This document shows, piece by piece, positions 24,869-34,098 of a stretch of DNA of 64,000 bases. The notes beneath the pieces are model-generated. The model worked only from the letters and a program-made list of their open reading frames with translations, made no database searches and had not been told where the DNA came from. This stretch comes from Acidobacteriaceae bacterium. GTDB lineage: Bacteria; Acidobacteriota; Terriglobia; Terriglobales; Acidobacteriaceae. The stretch spans positions 1-64,000 of the forward strand of contig JASHOQ010000058.1 in the NCBI GenBank assembly GCA_030041045.1, in the 5' to 3' direction. A program made the translations under genes and the position numbers. The first letter of the stretch is position 1. The number at the start of each line of letters is the position of its first letter.

Positions 24869-26794
24869 ATGACGGAAATGTTTAGACGCAGAGACATTTT
24901 GAAGACCGCAACGATAACGGCGATCGGCGCGCTCTTTTCGAGGGCCGGCCGCGGCTTCGGATCTCCCGACGACACAGTCGATGGACTTCGCTATTCTTCG
25001 GAGAGTCTGGAATTGCAGCTATCTTCATCAGCGCCGGAGTTTCTGTCGCTCACGATTGACGGTCTGGGCAAGAGCCGCCGCGGCGCGAATATCGTCGGAG
25101 CGTCTGGCGCGAGTGCAGTCTACACGGCGTCGAGTTCTTCCTCCGGCGCAATACGCCGCGTGGAATACCGCCGGGCCGGAGCGAGCGAAGACGCTGCACA
25201 TCCGTGGAGTTTCGAATTTTCCCGCAACACACTCGTGATGACGTCGCAATGGTGCGCTGACTTTGTGCCAGAGCCTTTTGACTTTTCTTTCGATTTGTCT
25301 CAAGTTCACAGCACGGTCCTGGGCGTATTCCGCAAAGATGACTTGTTGGCTGTCCCTGTGTTGATGCATTTTCCAGGACAGGGCTCGATTCGGCTGACCG
25401 CGAGCGTCCCCGATGTCGGGCTCGCGTACACATCCGACCGGCCCAAGTCCGCAGCGAAGCTTACGCTGCCTGGGGCAAACCTGGAGCATAAGCGCATCGT
25501 CTATACGCTGGAAGTGACGGCGCTCCATCCGGATGTGCCGGGGATCAGCGATGACGTGCGTTTCGACGCGTTTCGACGCAACTGGTTGAACGCGCTGCAG
25601 CTCAATCCAATGTATCCGGCGCTTGCCAACAACACGGCGAGCGATACCTGCGCATTCTGTTATTACGAATTTGCAGACATCGCCGCGCTGACGCCGCCGC
25701 TGGCTGAAGGCCTGACTGCTCTCGATTTAGTCCGACAGACGCTTGACCGCATATTGGCGGGCGGGACCGCGTATGGTTTGCCCGCACACGGCTGGGAATG
25801 CTGCCCTAGCCCGTTTTCCGATGCTTTGCCGGCGCTGATGATTGCTGCCGCAAATTGCGTCCGCGCGGACCAATCCGATGTATGGCTTGCGGCCAACTAC
25901 GCAGGGATCCGCGGGTGGGCCGAATCGCTGCTCCAATCGGACACCGATGGCGACGGCCTGTTCAAGTACAGCGTCAGCGGAAACTCGGGCATCTGGAAAG
26001 ATGGCGATCCAACCTTCAGGCCGTCGAACTGGTGGGACACCATCGGCTTCGGTCACGAAGATGCGTACGGCAATGCGCTCGCTTATCGCGCGCTGCGCAA
26101 TATGGCCAAGCTGGCAGATAAAGTGGAGAAGACCGCTGATGTAACTCGCTACCATGCCGCCGCGGACAAACTGCGGGAGGCGTACTACAGGCGCTTTGTC
26201 GATCCGGCAACCGGCGTGCTCGGCGGATGGCGCAGCACCGATGGACAAATGCACGACTACTACTTTTTGTGGGTGAACGGCATTGCCATTCACTACGGGC
26301 TTGTGCCCAAGCCGCAGGCCGGCGCCATCATGGACAAGCTTCTCGAAAAGATGAAGGCAGTTGGCTATGACGAGTTCGCAATGGGCCTGCCCGGCAACCT
26401 GGTCTCAGTGGCCTTGAAGGATTGTGTCGACAAACGCGGAAACGGCCAGTTCGGCTGCGGTTCACGCGCTGACAATTCCGACGGCTTTGAGAACTACGAG
26501 AACGGCGGCGCGACGGGCGCATTCGCTTTCTTCACTCTGGCTGCACTTTACGATCTGGGCCGCAGAAATGAAGCCGACCATATTCTCTTCTCCATGCTGG
26601 ACGGCTATGGCAAATGCGGCTTTGAAGGCAAGGATGCGGCGGGGCGCTCACCGGACTGGCGGCGATGGGACGGAACTCCGATGGGGTACGAGGGATACCT
26701 GACGGATGACTACTACGCACTGCTGGCTGTGCCGTTGCGGCAGAGTGAAATGGAGTGGTTGGAAGGTTTTCGGCCGCCGACTGAGTTGACATGA
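24869..26794 (+). CDS. Tat-exported six-hairpin glycosidase-like protein
   Basis: This protein of about 641 residues starts at ATG 24869 or 24878. Either gives the leader MFRRRDILKTATITAIGALF, a twin-arginine signal. An N-terminal beta domain (about 35-230) precedes an (alpha/alpha)6 barrel (about 245-625) with YYEFADIAALTPPLAEGL, WEC-CPSPFSDALPALMIA, NWWDTIGFGHEDAYGNALAYRAL and GCGSRADNSDGFENYENGG. No exact CAZy family is recognised. Histidine and glutamate in GFGHEDAYG are candidate active-site residues. The gene begins about 110 bp after the GH106 stop, so co-transcription is likely. Confidence 0.62.
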   Translation: MTEMFRRRDILKTATITAIGALFSRAGRGFGSPDDTVDGLRYSSESLELQLSSSAPEFLSLTIDGLGKSRRGANIVGASGASAVYTASSSSSGAIRRVEYRRAGASEDAAHPWSFEFSRNTLVMTSQWCADFVPEPFDFSFDLSQVHSTVLGVFRKDDLLAVPVLMHFPGQGSIRLTASVPDVGLAYTSDRPKSAAKLTLPGANLEHKRIVYTLEVTALHPDVPGISDDVRFDAFRRNWLNALQLNPMYPALANNTASDTCAFCYYEFADIAALTPPLAEGLTALDLVRQTLDRILAGGTAYGLPAHGWECCPSPFSDALPALMIAAANCVRADQSDVWLAANYAGIRGWAESLLQSDTDGDGLFKYSVSGNSGIWKDGDPTFRPSNWWDTIGFGHEDAYGNALAYRALRNMAKLADKVEKTADVTRYHAAADKLREAYYRRFVDPATGVLGGWRSTDGQMHDYYFLWVNGIAIHYGLVPKPQAGAIMDKLLEKMKAVGYDEFAMGLPGNLVSVALKDCVDKRGNGQFGCGSRADNSDGFENYENGGATGAFAFFTLAALYDLGRRNEADHILFSMLDGYGKCGFEGKDAAGRSPDWRRWDGTPMGYEGYLTDDYYALLAVPLRQSEMEWLEGFRPPTELT

Positions 26795-26979
26795 GCGGCA
26801 AACACGCGCCTCGCGGAGAACATGCAGTCGATTGCGGATCTGCACCGAGGATTGCCATGGATTTGCAGCCGGACTCTGGCCGCTTCCGGCTGCCGAGTAA
26901 GGAATCGATGAACGGGCGTGGGCAGCGCTTTGACACGCTATGATGCCTTTGGTAAACGTACTCGTGCCGGAGCTACCTC

Positions 26980-27754
26980 GTGAAATCATCTCCCAACCCG
27001 CCTGTCCGCGCTTGGGAGGAGACCGTCAACATTCCCACTTATACGGTTCCGCCTCCAGACCCGAACCCCATGTTTCTGGAGAAGCGCGTTTACCAAGGCA
27101 GCAGCGGCAAGGTGTATCCCAATCCTTTCACCGACCGAGTTACCCACGAGAAGACGGATTGCAGTTACCGCGCGATTTTCCTCGAAAATGAGCACATCCA
27201 GCTGATGATCCTGCCCGAGATCGGAGGCCACTTTCACGCCGCGCGCGACAAGAGCAACGGCTACGACCTTTTTTATCGCCAGCAAGTCATCAAGCCGGCA
27301 CTGGTGGGGCTGCTCGGTCCGTGGATCTCCAGAGGTGTAGAATTCATCTGGCCGCATCATCGCCCTTCCACCATCATGCCCGTCCACGCTTCCATCGAGC
27401 AGGAGAACGAGGGCAGCGTAGCCGTTGGGGCGCGAGCAGGAGGCCCAGGCAGCGCTCGAAGAAATGAGGCTGTACGCCCGGCGCCAGATGGAGAGTGAAC
27501 CCAAGATCGACTATTTCGCCACTTCGCTGCCCAACTTCCTACTCTTCGACCACGATCTCGCGGTCCGCAATCCCGCCGCGTCTTTCTTGCTGATGGCCTT
27601 CGCGGAATCAGGGCTCGGCAATGCCGCCAGTGCGCGCGCGTTATTCGAGCGGGTTCTCGAGTTGGACGCCTCCATATTCGAGGCGCGGCATGGGCTGAAC
27701 CGCCTCGATACAGCAGGCACGATGAAGGATGCGGCCGATGCGCGGCGCGTTTGA
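26980..27754 (+). pseudogene. DUF5107/TPR protein with a large internal deletion
   Basis: The N-terminal part (26980 to about 27420, GTG start after GGAG) matches the beginning of DUF5107 proteins: NIPTYTVPPPDPNPMF, LPEIGGHFHAARDKSNGYDLFYR and GVEFIWPHHRPSTIMPV. In another frame, from about 27420 to 27754, the sequence matches their C-terminal TPR end (ALEEMRLYARRQMESEPKID, then ASARALFERVLELDASIFEA). Intact family members are roughly 1100 residues, so more than 2 kb of middle sequence is missing and the junction shifts frame. A 172-residue hybrid would be made if translated. The remnant overlaps the MFS gene start by 26 bp. Confidence 0.75.
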
Positions 27755-29147
27755 CCGTGCCGTACGGCAGAGCCCCACCGGCGAACCGCAGCCGGGGGCG
27801 ACGCCGGGCAGCGCTCGCTTTGCCTACCGGGTGTGCGCCGTAGCCGCCTTAGCCGGACTGCTGTTCGGCTTCGATATTGCCGTGATCAACGGCGCCCTCG
27901 TTTTTCTGCGTGACCAATTCCACCTCACCGACCTGGAGACGGAGTTTGCCGCCAGCAGTCTTCTCTTCGGCTGTATTGCAGGAGCGGCCGTGGCCGGATC
28001 GTTGACCGATCGCTACGGGCGGCGCAGAATCCTTTCGCTCTCGGCTCTGCTCTTCGCCCTTTCGTCGGCCGGTGCGGCGCTGCCTAGAACCTTTCTTCAG
28101 TTCGGCATCGCGCGCTTTGCCGGAGGAATTGCGATTGGCGTGGCGTCGATGCTGGCGCCCCTTTATATCGCGGAGGTTTCGCCCGCACGCATTCGCGGGC
28201 GGCTGGTCTCGTTCAATCAGATGGCCATCGTCACTGGTATTCTCCTCGCCTATCTGGTCAACTGGATGCTTTCGTTTGCCGGTTCTGCCGGCTGGCGCTG
28301 GATGTTTGCGGCCGCAATCGTTCCATCGCTCGGATTCTTTCTTGGCCTGCTGCTGGTGCCGGAGAGCCCGCGCTGGCTTGTCGAGCAACTGCGCGACCAA
28401 GAGGCTCTCAAGATTCTCGAGCGCATTGAAGGCGCCGGCGCGCCCGCTGTTCTGACAGAAATCAAGGAATCGGTCTCGCGCGAAACCGGGGCTTTTCGTG
28501 ATCTGCTGGCCCCGGCGCTTCGCAGGCCCATGTTTCTTGTCATTTCGCTGGCCATTCTGCAACAAATTACGGGAATCAACACGGTGCTCTTCTATGGCTC
28601 CATGATCTGGGAGCGTGAGCTTGGCGGCCACAATCATTCAACGGCCATCGCGGCCAACGTGACCGTCGGCCTGATGAATTTTCTCGCCACTCTTGTTGCG
28701 CTCTGGCTCATCGACCGCTCCGGGCGCAGGCCGTTGCTCATGTTTTCGAGCGGCTGCATGGCTCTTTGTGAGCTGGCACTCGGCTTCGCCTTTCTGCTTG
28801 AGCGGCCGCCGGCGCTGCTCGTTCTGGGCTGCATGTTGCTGTGTGTCGCCGCATTCGCTGTAGGATTGGGGCCCGGCGTCTGGGTGCTCATGGCGGAGCT
28901 TTTCCCCACGCGCTTGCGCGGGCGCGCCATGTCCGTGGCTAACGTATCACTCTGGGTAGCGAGTTTTGCGCTCACGGCTACCTTTCTTTCTCTTGCGCGC
29001 GCCATTACCATTACTGGCGCCTTTTCTCTCTATAGTGCGATGTGCGTTTTGACATTTCTGATTGTGTGGCGCGCTACGCCGGAAACCAAAGGCAGGAGCC
29101 TTGAAGAGATTGAGAATCTATGGTCGGCCAACGAGGAGCCGGTATGA
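27729..29147 (+). CDS. MFS sugar porter (sugar:H+ symporter family)
   Basis: The 472-residue protein has twelve predicted helices and all hallmarks of the sugar porter family: GSLTDRYGRRRIL after TM2, the RGR-type motif ARIRGRLVSFNQ, PESPRWLVEQL in the central loop, LQQITGINTVLFY in TM7, IDRSGRRPLL, and the terminal PETKGRSLEEIE. It starts inside the decayed DUF5107 gene, so transcription may come through that remnant. Its stop overlaps the GH59 start (ATGA), linking uptake to galactoside cleavage. It probably imports a hexose such as galactose. Confidence 0.9.
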   Translation: MRPMRGAFDRAVRQSPTGEPQPGATPGSARFAYRVCAVAALAGLLFGFDIAVINGALVFLRDQFHLTDLETEFAASSLLFGCIAGAAVAGSLTDRYGRRRILSLSALLFALSSAGAALPRTFLQFGIARFAGGIAIGVASMLAPLYIAEVSPARIRGRLVSFNQMAIVTGILLAYLVNWMLSFAGSAGWRWMFAAAIVPSLGFFLGLLLVPESPRWLVEQLRDQEALKILERIEGAGAPAVLTEIKESVSRETGAFRDLLAPALRRPMFLVISLAILQQITGINTVLFYGSMIWERELGGHNHSTAIAANVTVGLMNFLATLVALWLIDRSGRRPLLMFSSGCMALCELALGFAFLLERPPALLVLGCMLLCVAAFAVGLGPGVWVLMAELFPTRLRGRAMSVANVSLWVASFALTATFLSLARAITITGAFSLYSAMCVLTFLIVWRATPETKGRSLEEIENLWSANEEPV

Positions 29148-31132
29148 GAGAGCGTTGGCTGCTCTGTGCAGCCGGAGCCTTGCTATTTTCGTTGGCGCCC
29201 ACGGCGCTGGCGCAAGTCCCGGAAAAGAACGTGATCCTCGATGGCGCCAGTCCCGGCCGTGTTTTTGACGGCATCGGCGCCGTCAGCGCCGGAGCCTCGT
29301 CCCGCCTCCTCATCGATTATCCGGAGCCTTATCGCAGCCAGATTCTCGACTACCTTTTCAAGCCGGATTATGGCGCATCCCTTCAGCACCTCAAGGTGGA
29401 AATCGGCGCAGATGTGAATTCGACCGACGGCTCCGAACCGAGCCCCATGCGCGCCCGCTTTGATCGCGATTACGGCCGCGGCTACGAGTGGTGGCTGATG
29501 AACGAAGCCCACAAGCGCAACCCAACAATCGTTTTGGATATTTTGCCCTGGGGTGCTCCAGGATGGGTGGGAGGGGGGAACTTCTACTCCACCGACATGG
29601 CCGATTACGTTGCCGATTTCATCGCCGGCGCGAAAGCCACCTATGGACTCGAGATTGATTACACGGGCATTTGGAACGAAAAGCACTTCAACGGCGAGGA
29701 GACCTCCGAGTATGTGAAGACGCTGCGCCGCGTGCTTGATGCGCTCCACCTCCGCACTGAGATCGTGTGCTGCGACGAGTATCCAAGTCGCGATGCCGAC
29801 CAGTGGGTTGTTCTGGATACGATGGAAAAAGATCCGGCACTGCGCGATGCGATCGCGGTGGTCTCAGTGCACTATCCGCGCGACAACGGCAAGCTCACTA
29901 CTCCTCCTTCCGCGCTCACGATCGGCAAGCCCCTCTGGTCCAGCGAAGACCAGCCTGCGTCGAGCGCTTCGAATATCCTTTCGCGCGATTGGGCCATCGG
30001 CGGCCGCTCCCTGGCCCAGCTTTACAACGAGAATTATTTGAAAGGCGGTTTCACGGCCACCGAAATCTGGAGCCCGGTGACATCCTATTACGACATTCTC
30101 GCGGCTCCGAATTCCGGACTGATGTACGCCAACACTCCCTGGTCGGGTGAATACGATGTGCAGGGCGCGATTTGGGCCACCGCGCACACCACCCAATTCG
30201 CCCAACCCGGCTGGAAATATCTCGAAAGATCGTGCGGCGAACTTCCCGTAAAGGGGGATTATGTGGCTCTCAAGTCGCCCGACGGCGCGGACTGGAGCGT
30301 TGTCCTCGAAACCATCGATGCAACAAAGCTTCAGCGTGTGAATTTCACACTTCAGAGAGGGCTCTCCACTTCGACTGTGCACGTGTGGGAGACGAATAAC
30401 CGCCGGACCTTCGAGCACGTGGCCGACGTGACCGTGCGCGGCCAAACTTTCAGCTACACGTTCGACCCTGATTCGCTCTACTCTCTTACCACTACTACCG
30501 GCCAGACGAGAGGAAGCGCGGAGCCCGCTGCGGCCGCGCCGTTCCCGCTGCCCTACCAGGATGATTTCAGGAAGGCTCCTCTCGATGGAGCTCCGCGGTT
30601 TCTCGCCGACCAGGATGGAGCCTTCGAGGTCCGCGCATGCGACGGCCGGCCGGGCAAGTGTCTGGAGCAGGTGGTTTCAGAGCGGCCGATTCCGTGGGGC
30701 CCACTGCCCGACCCGTGGACGCTGGCCGGCGATGAGGCCTGGACCGACTACAAGGTCGATATAGATGTTCACATCGAAAGCGCTGGCAGCGCCACGGTGA
30801 TGGGAAGAATTGACTCTGCCGACGTCTTTCGCGATCCGGAGGCGCGGCTGCCCGCTGGTTACACCTTCCGGCTCCATGGCGACGGAACCTGGGAACTGCT
30901 CTCAACGGCGTACCGGGAGCTGACGCGCACGCTTGCGCAAGGAGAGGCGCCGCGCACTGCCGGCCAGTGGCATCATCTGCAACTTGCCTTCGCAGGACCC
31001 CGGATCACCGCCCGTCTCGACGGCCGCATACTCGCGTCAGTTACCGATTCCTCGCACGTTCACGGGATGTTCGGTATCGGTTGCGGATGGACGCGCACGC
31101 AATTCGCGAATCTTGCGGTCAGCAAGAATTGA
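29144..31132 (+). CDS. GH59 galactocerebrosidase-like beta-galactosidase
   Basis: This 662-residue secreted protein starts at ATG 29144, overlapping the MFS stop by 4 bp after GAGGAG. A Sec signal (hydrophobic segment ending ALAQVPE) leads to a TIM barrel strikingly like animal GALC: VFDGIGAVSAGASSRLLIDY, YRSQILDYLFKPDYGASLQ, GYEWWLMNEAHKRNP. The acid/base glutamate lies in GIWNEKH (about residue 180) and the nucleophile in LWSSEDQP (about 268). A beta-sandwich and a C-terminal lectin-like domain (about 470-660, starting DDFRKAPLDG, with ADQDGAFE) complete the GALC layout. GH59 enzymes cleave terminal beta-galactose from galactolipids or galactans; here a plant or microbial galactoside is more likely than a sphingolipid. 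Confidence 0.9.
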   Translation: MRERWLLCAAGALLFSLAPTALAQVPEKNVILDGASPGRVFDGIGAVSAGASSRLLIDYPEPYRSQILDYLFKPDYGASLQHLKVEIGADVNSTDGSEPSPMRARFDRDYGRGYEWWLMNEAHKRNPTIVLDILPWGAPGWVGGGNFYSTDMADYVADFIAGAKATYGLEIDYTGIWNEKHFNGEETSEYVKTLRRVLDALHLRTEIVCCDEYPSRDADQWVVLDTMEKDPALRDAIAVVSVHYPRDNGKLTTPPSALTIGKPLWSSEDQPASSASNILSRDWAIGGRSLAQLYNENYLKGGFTATEIWSPVTSYYDILAAPNSGLMYANTPWSGEYDVQGAIWATAHTTQFAQPGWKYLERSCGELPVKGDYVALKSPDGADWSVVLETIDATKLQRVNFTLQRGLSTSTVHVWETNNRRTFEHVADVTVRGQTFSYTFDPDSLYSLTTTTGQTRGSAEPAAAAPFPLPYQDDFRKAPLDGAPRFLADQDGAFEVRACDGRPGKCLEQVVSERPIPWGPLPDPWTLAGDEAWTDYKVDIDVHIESAGSATVMGRIDSADVFRDPEARLPAGYTFRLHGDGTWELLSTAYRELTRTLAQGEAPRTAGQWHHLQLAFAGPRITARLDGRILASVTDSSHVHGMFGIGCGWTRTQFANLAVSKN

Positions 31133-31141
31133 GCGGCCCTC

Positions 31142-33361
31142 CTAATTGTGCGCGAGAATCTGCAACCCATTGACAGGGGCGCGCACCTGACTGTCGGTTG
31201 ATCCCTGGTGAACCGGGGAGAGGGAAAAGCCGCTTCCCGTGCAGTCGAGAAACACGACGTAATTTCCAGCAGAGCCTCCCGAGGCCTGAATAAACGCTCC
31301 CGCGTAGTAAGCATCCGCAGCGTCGGCGCCGGTGATGGTGCTGCCTTCCTCACTTTGCCCGGCGCAGCCATGCACCTTGCCGAACTGATCGAGAGAAGTG
31401 ATGCGATAGTTTCCCACACGCGTAGCGCTGCCATTGTCGCCGTTGAAGTAAACATAAACGTCATAAAGCCGGAAGGAATCAGGCAATCCGACAATGGAAA
31501 CCTGATTGGGCACCGTATTGCTGTTGTCGAGATAGCCCTTCATCATGCGATCGTTGCCCGGCTGATCGGGGATGGGCGTGCTGTAGGTATTGGGTGCGCT
31601 CCAGTTCACGGATGCCGAGGTCGCGTTACCGTTCTCGTCAACCAGGCCGGTCAGTGCGCCGGAATTGGCGATGCCCACCTGGTTCCAGTTTGCCAGAGGC
31701 ACAACTCCGGCTACTTCCGTGGGGGCCATGGGAGTAACAGCATAGGAGACAAAGTTGATGCTGATCGCCTGAGTATATTGCGAGGTGTGTGCGGCGTAGT
31801 TGAGCGCCTGCACGGGGACGGCTTGCGAAACCGCCGCATGTCCTGAAGCGGTGGTGGCCCTCGCCTGCAGCAGATAGCTGCCTGGTGCGACGTTCTGCCA
31901 TTCAACCGTGTAGGGAAAAGCGGTTGCCGTGCCGATTTTGCCGCCATCCGCGTAAAAATCGACCTTGGTAACGCTGTCGCTGCTGCCCGATCGCAGATTG
32001 GCGTCTGCGCTCACGGCGAGAGATGAACCGCTGATCATCGTGCTCCCAGGCAGAGCAAGAGTGATGGCTGTAAGCGCGGGATAGCCAGCCGCAATCCCGG
32101 GTCCCTGGTTGGGCTGGGCGATGGTCTGCAGCGCGCCCAACACATTGAGAACCGGCGCAGCCTCATTGGGAATCGCGGGCGCATTCCAGTAGGGGTTGAG
32201 AACGCCGTAGGTCTCCTCGCTGCCAAAGGTGCGGCCGCTGCCGGTGGTCTCCGTTCCATTGAGCGCCCACCAGGACCAGTCGATATCGTTGTCGCCTAGA
32301 TACTGGCGGATGGCGGAGAACCAGAGGCCGCCGGAGCCGTCAGTGGAAGACGTATCGGTGATGCAGTTAGAGCTTGTGTGGCAGTTGCCGAATTCACCCA
32401 CCCAAACGGGAGCCGTGTACGGTTGACCCGGCGTGATAATGTATCCCCACGCGGCGTTAACATCGGCGGCCAGCTGAGACTCGCTCGTCAGGTCGTTGTA
32501 ATCGAAGGGATAGTCGTGCGCGGAGTAAACCAGTTGGCCAGGAACATTCAATTCAACGGGAAGGGTGGCTACACCCGTGAGATCAAGGGCGTAGTTGATT
32601 CCTTCCACGATAATAAGCAGGTTCGGATTCACGCTGAGCACAGCGTTTCCGCCAAGCTCCGCCGCGGCATGCCAGTCCGTTGAGGGATCGCCGCCCCACG
32701 TGGCCGTGATGCGCGGCTCATTGCGCAGATCCGCGCCCACCACTTGCGGAACATTACGATAACGCGCAATCATGCCTTGCCAGTCGGCAAGCCAACTCGA
32801 CTGCGGATAGTCGGCGTTGTACCAGAGTTCGTTACCGTCGTTGCCGCAACACCACTCTGCATTGCTGTTGTGGTTATCCAGAATCACAAGCAAGCCCTCG
32901 GCTGCGAGCGCGTGCACCACCGCATCGTACACGTCCATGGCATGCAGGCCCGCGAACTGCGGGTTGGCGGTGATGGCATAACTGGGTACGATCGGATTGC
33001 TCTCGTATAACTGGTTCGACCAGGGCAGCCGCACGGAATTGAAGCCCATGCAGCGGATGCGTTGAACGATGGCCCAGAGAGGCTCGAGCTGCAAACCACC
33101 GGGTACGAAGTCAACACTCTCGGCGCCGTACCAGGCCACGCTGCTCAACTTGACGCGGCGCCCCTGCTGGTCAACGATAAACCGGCCTTCAGTGTGCAAA
33201 GGCAGCCTGGGCACGGGCTGGCTGAGCGTGCAGGAATCTCTCGAAGGGAAAACTGCAGGCGGCAAAATAGCCGAATTCCAAGACGCCGATTGCGGGGCTG
33301 CCGCTGCTGCGAAAGCGCAGAATACTCCGATCGAAAGTACATACTTAACAAAGGATGCCAT
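31142..33361 (-). CDS. Secreted GH5 endoglucanase-like enzyme with C-terminal Ig-like and unknown domains
   Basis: The 739-residue protein begins at ATG 33361, six bases after GGAGG, with a Sec signal (MASFVKYVLSIGVFCAFAAA). The GH5 TIM barrel (about 40-400) shows NSVRLPWSNQLYE, VILDNHNSNAEWCCG, the acid/base in DLRNEPRI (about residue 215), VYSAHDYPFDY and the nucleophile in WVGEFGNCH (about 323). After a linker there is an Ig-like domain (about 430-520, VTKVDFYADGGKIGTATAFP). A C-terminal beta domain of unknown type (about 540-739) follows. The enzyme probably cuts beta-1,4-glucan or a related hemicellulose outside the cell. It converges on the GH59 gene with only 9 bp between stops. Confidence 0.85.
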   Translation of the reverse strand: MASFVKYVLSIGVFCAFAAAAAPQSASWNSAILPPAVFPSRDSCTLSQPVPRLPLHTEGRFIVDQQGRRVKLSSVAWYGAESVDFVPGGLQLEPLWAIVQRIRCMGFNSVRLPWSNQLYESNPIVPSYAITANPQFAGLHAMDVYDAVVHALAAEGLLVILDNHNSNAEWCCGNDGNELWYNADYPQSSWLADWQGMIARYRNVPQVVGADLRNEPRITATWGGDPSTDWHAAAELGGNAVLSVNPNLLIIVEGINYALDLTGVATLPVELNVPGQLVYSAHDYPFDYNDLTSESQLAADVNAAWGYIITPGQPYTAPVWVGEFGNCHTSSNCITDTSSTDGSGGLWFSAIRQYLGDNDIDWSWWALNGTETTGSGRTFGSEETYGVLNPYWNAPAIPNEAAPVLNVLGALQTIAQPNQGPGIAAGYPALTAITLALPGSTMISGSSLAVSADANLRSGSSDSVTKVDFYADGGKIGTATAFPYTVEWQNVAPGSYLLQARATTASGHAAVSQAVPVQALNYAAHTSQYTQAISINFVSYAVTPMAPTEVAGVVPLANWNQVGIANSGALTGLVDENGNATSASVNWSAPNTYSTPIPDQPGNDRMMKGYLDNSNTVPNQVSIVGLPDSFRLYDVYVYFNGDNGSATRVGNYRITSLDQFGKVHGCAGQSEEGSTITGADAADAYYAGAFIQASGGSAGNYVVFLDCTGSGFSLSPVHQGSTDSQVRAPVNGLQILAHN

Positions 33362-34098
33362 GCGAACCTCCATAACGTGGAATCTGCCCAAATTGCGCCC
33401 CGAACGAAACTGAAGCAGGCACGAGACCGGTGCGGCGTTTCCTTCCCTGTGGGTGCGATGAGCACTTGCAGCTTTCGAGCGCGTGCGGAAATCCTTGCCT
33501 CATCGTGTCCGCGCACGCTCACGTCAACGATGATGCTCATTACGCCGAGGTTGGTATTGCTGTGAAGAGAACTTGCAGAAAAAGCAGGCGCCCTACCCGG
33601 GTGAATTCGCCATCTCCGCTCTGCAAGCGTTTACAATTCTGCCTCAAACTCGTCGCTTCGAGTCGCTAAGAAGAACCCATTGCTCGCGCACGCTGACTGA
33701 CTCCAGTATTGGCTCTTACTGTGAATCGAATCCGCCCCACTCGGGTGCCTGAACGTAACGGACGCAATGAAACCGGGAACACTTATTACTCTGCGCAATT
33801 CCCGCGAGAATGCGCCCGGTCCCAATTTCCCCGCAGCTTTACTTCGTCCTTGCCCAGCTTTCTCGCTCTACGCTTTCTGGATGCATTTGGAATGCTCCAG
33901 CTCGATTTTGGTTGCCCGAATCAACCCACAGCGGAGCCGGTCGAGAGATCCTTTTGGCAGAGCGGAGCTTTCTTGAGGTAGTTCCGGGGACTGCTTGCTC
34001 ATGAAACTCAACCCAACGAATGGGAAAGGCCAGCCTTCCGAGCGGCGCTCACCCGACGTGTGCTACGCATTTTTCATTCGCGAGCATGGCTCCGCTCG
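33362..34098. other. Intergenic region upstream of the GH5 gene
   Basis: This 737-bp gap shows no credible coding sequence on either strand. Its one clear signal is a LacI-type palindrome at 33622-33635 (annotated separately). The GH5 promoter itself could not be placed with confidence. Confidence 0.5.
33622..33635. promoter_or_regulatory. LacI/CcpA-type operator-like palindrome upstream of the GH5 gene
   Basis: TGCAAGCGTTTACA (TGTAAACGCTTGCA on the other strand) is a near-palindrome with the central CG and TG/CA ends typical of LacI-family sites. It lies about 260 bp upstream of the GH5 start codon. It differs from the AAAACGTTTT site at the GH106 promoter in the outer bases, so the same regulator is possible but not shown. 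Confidence 0.45.
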
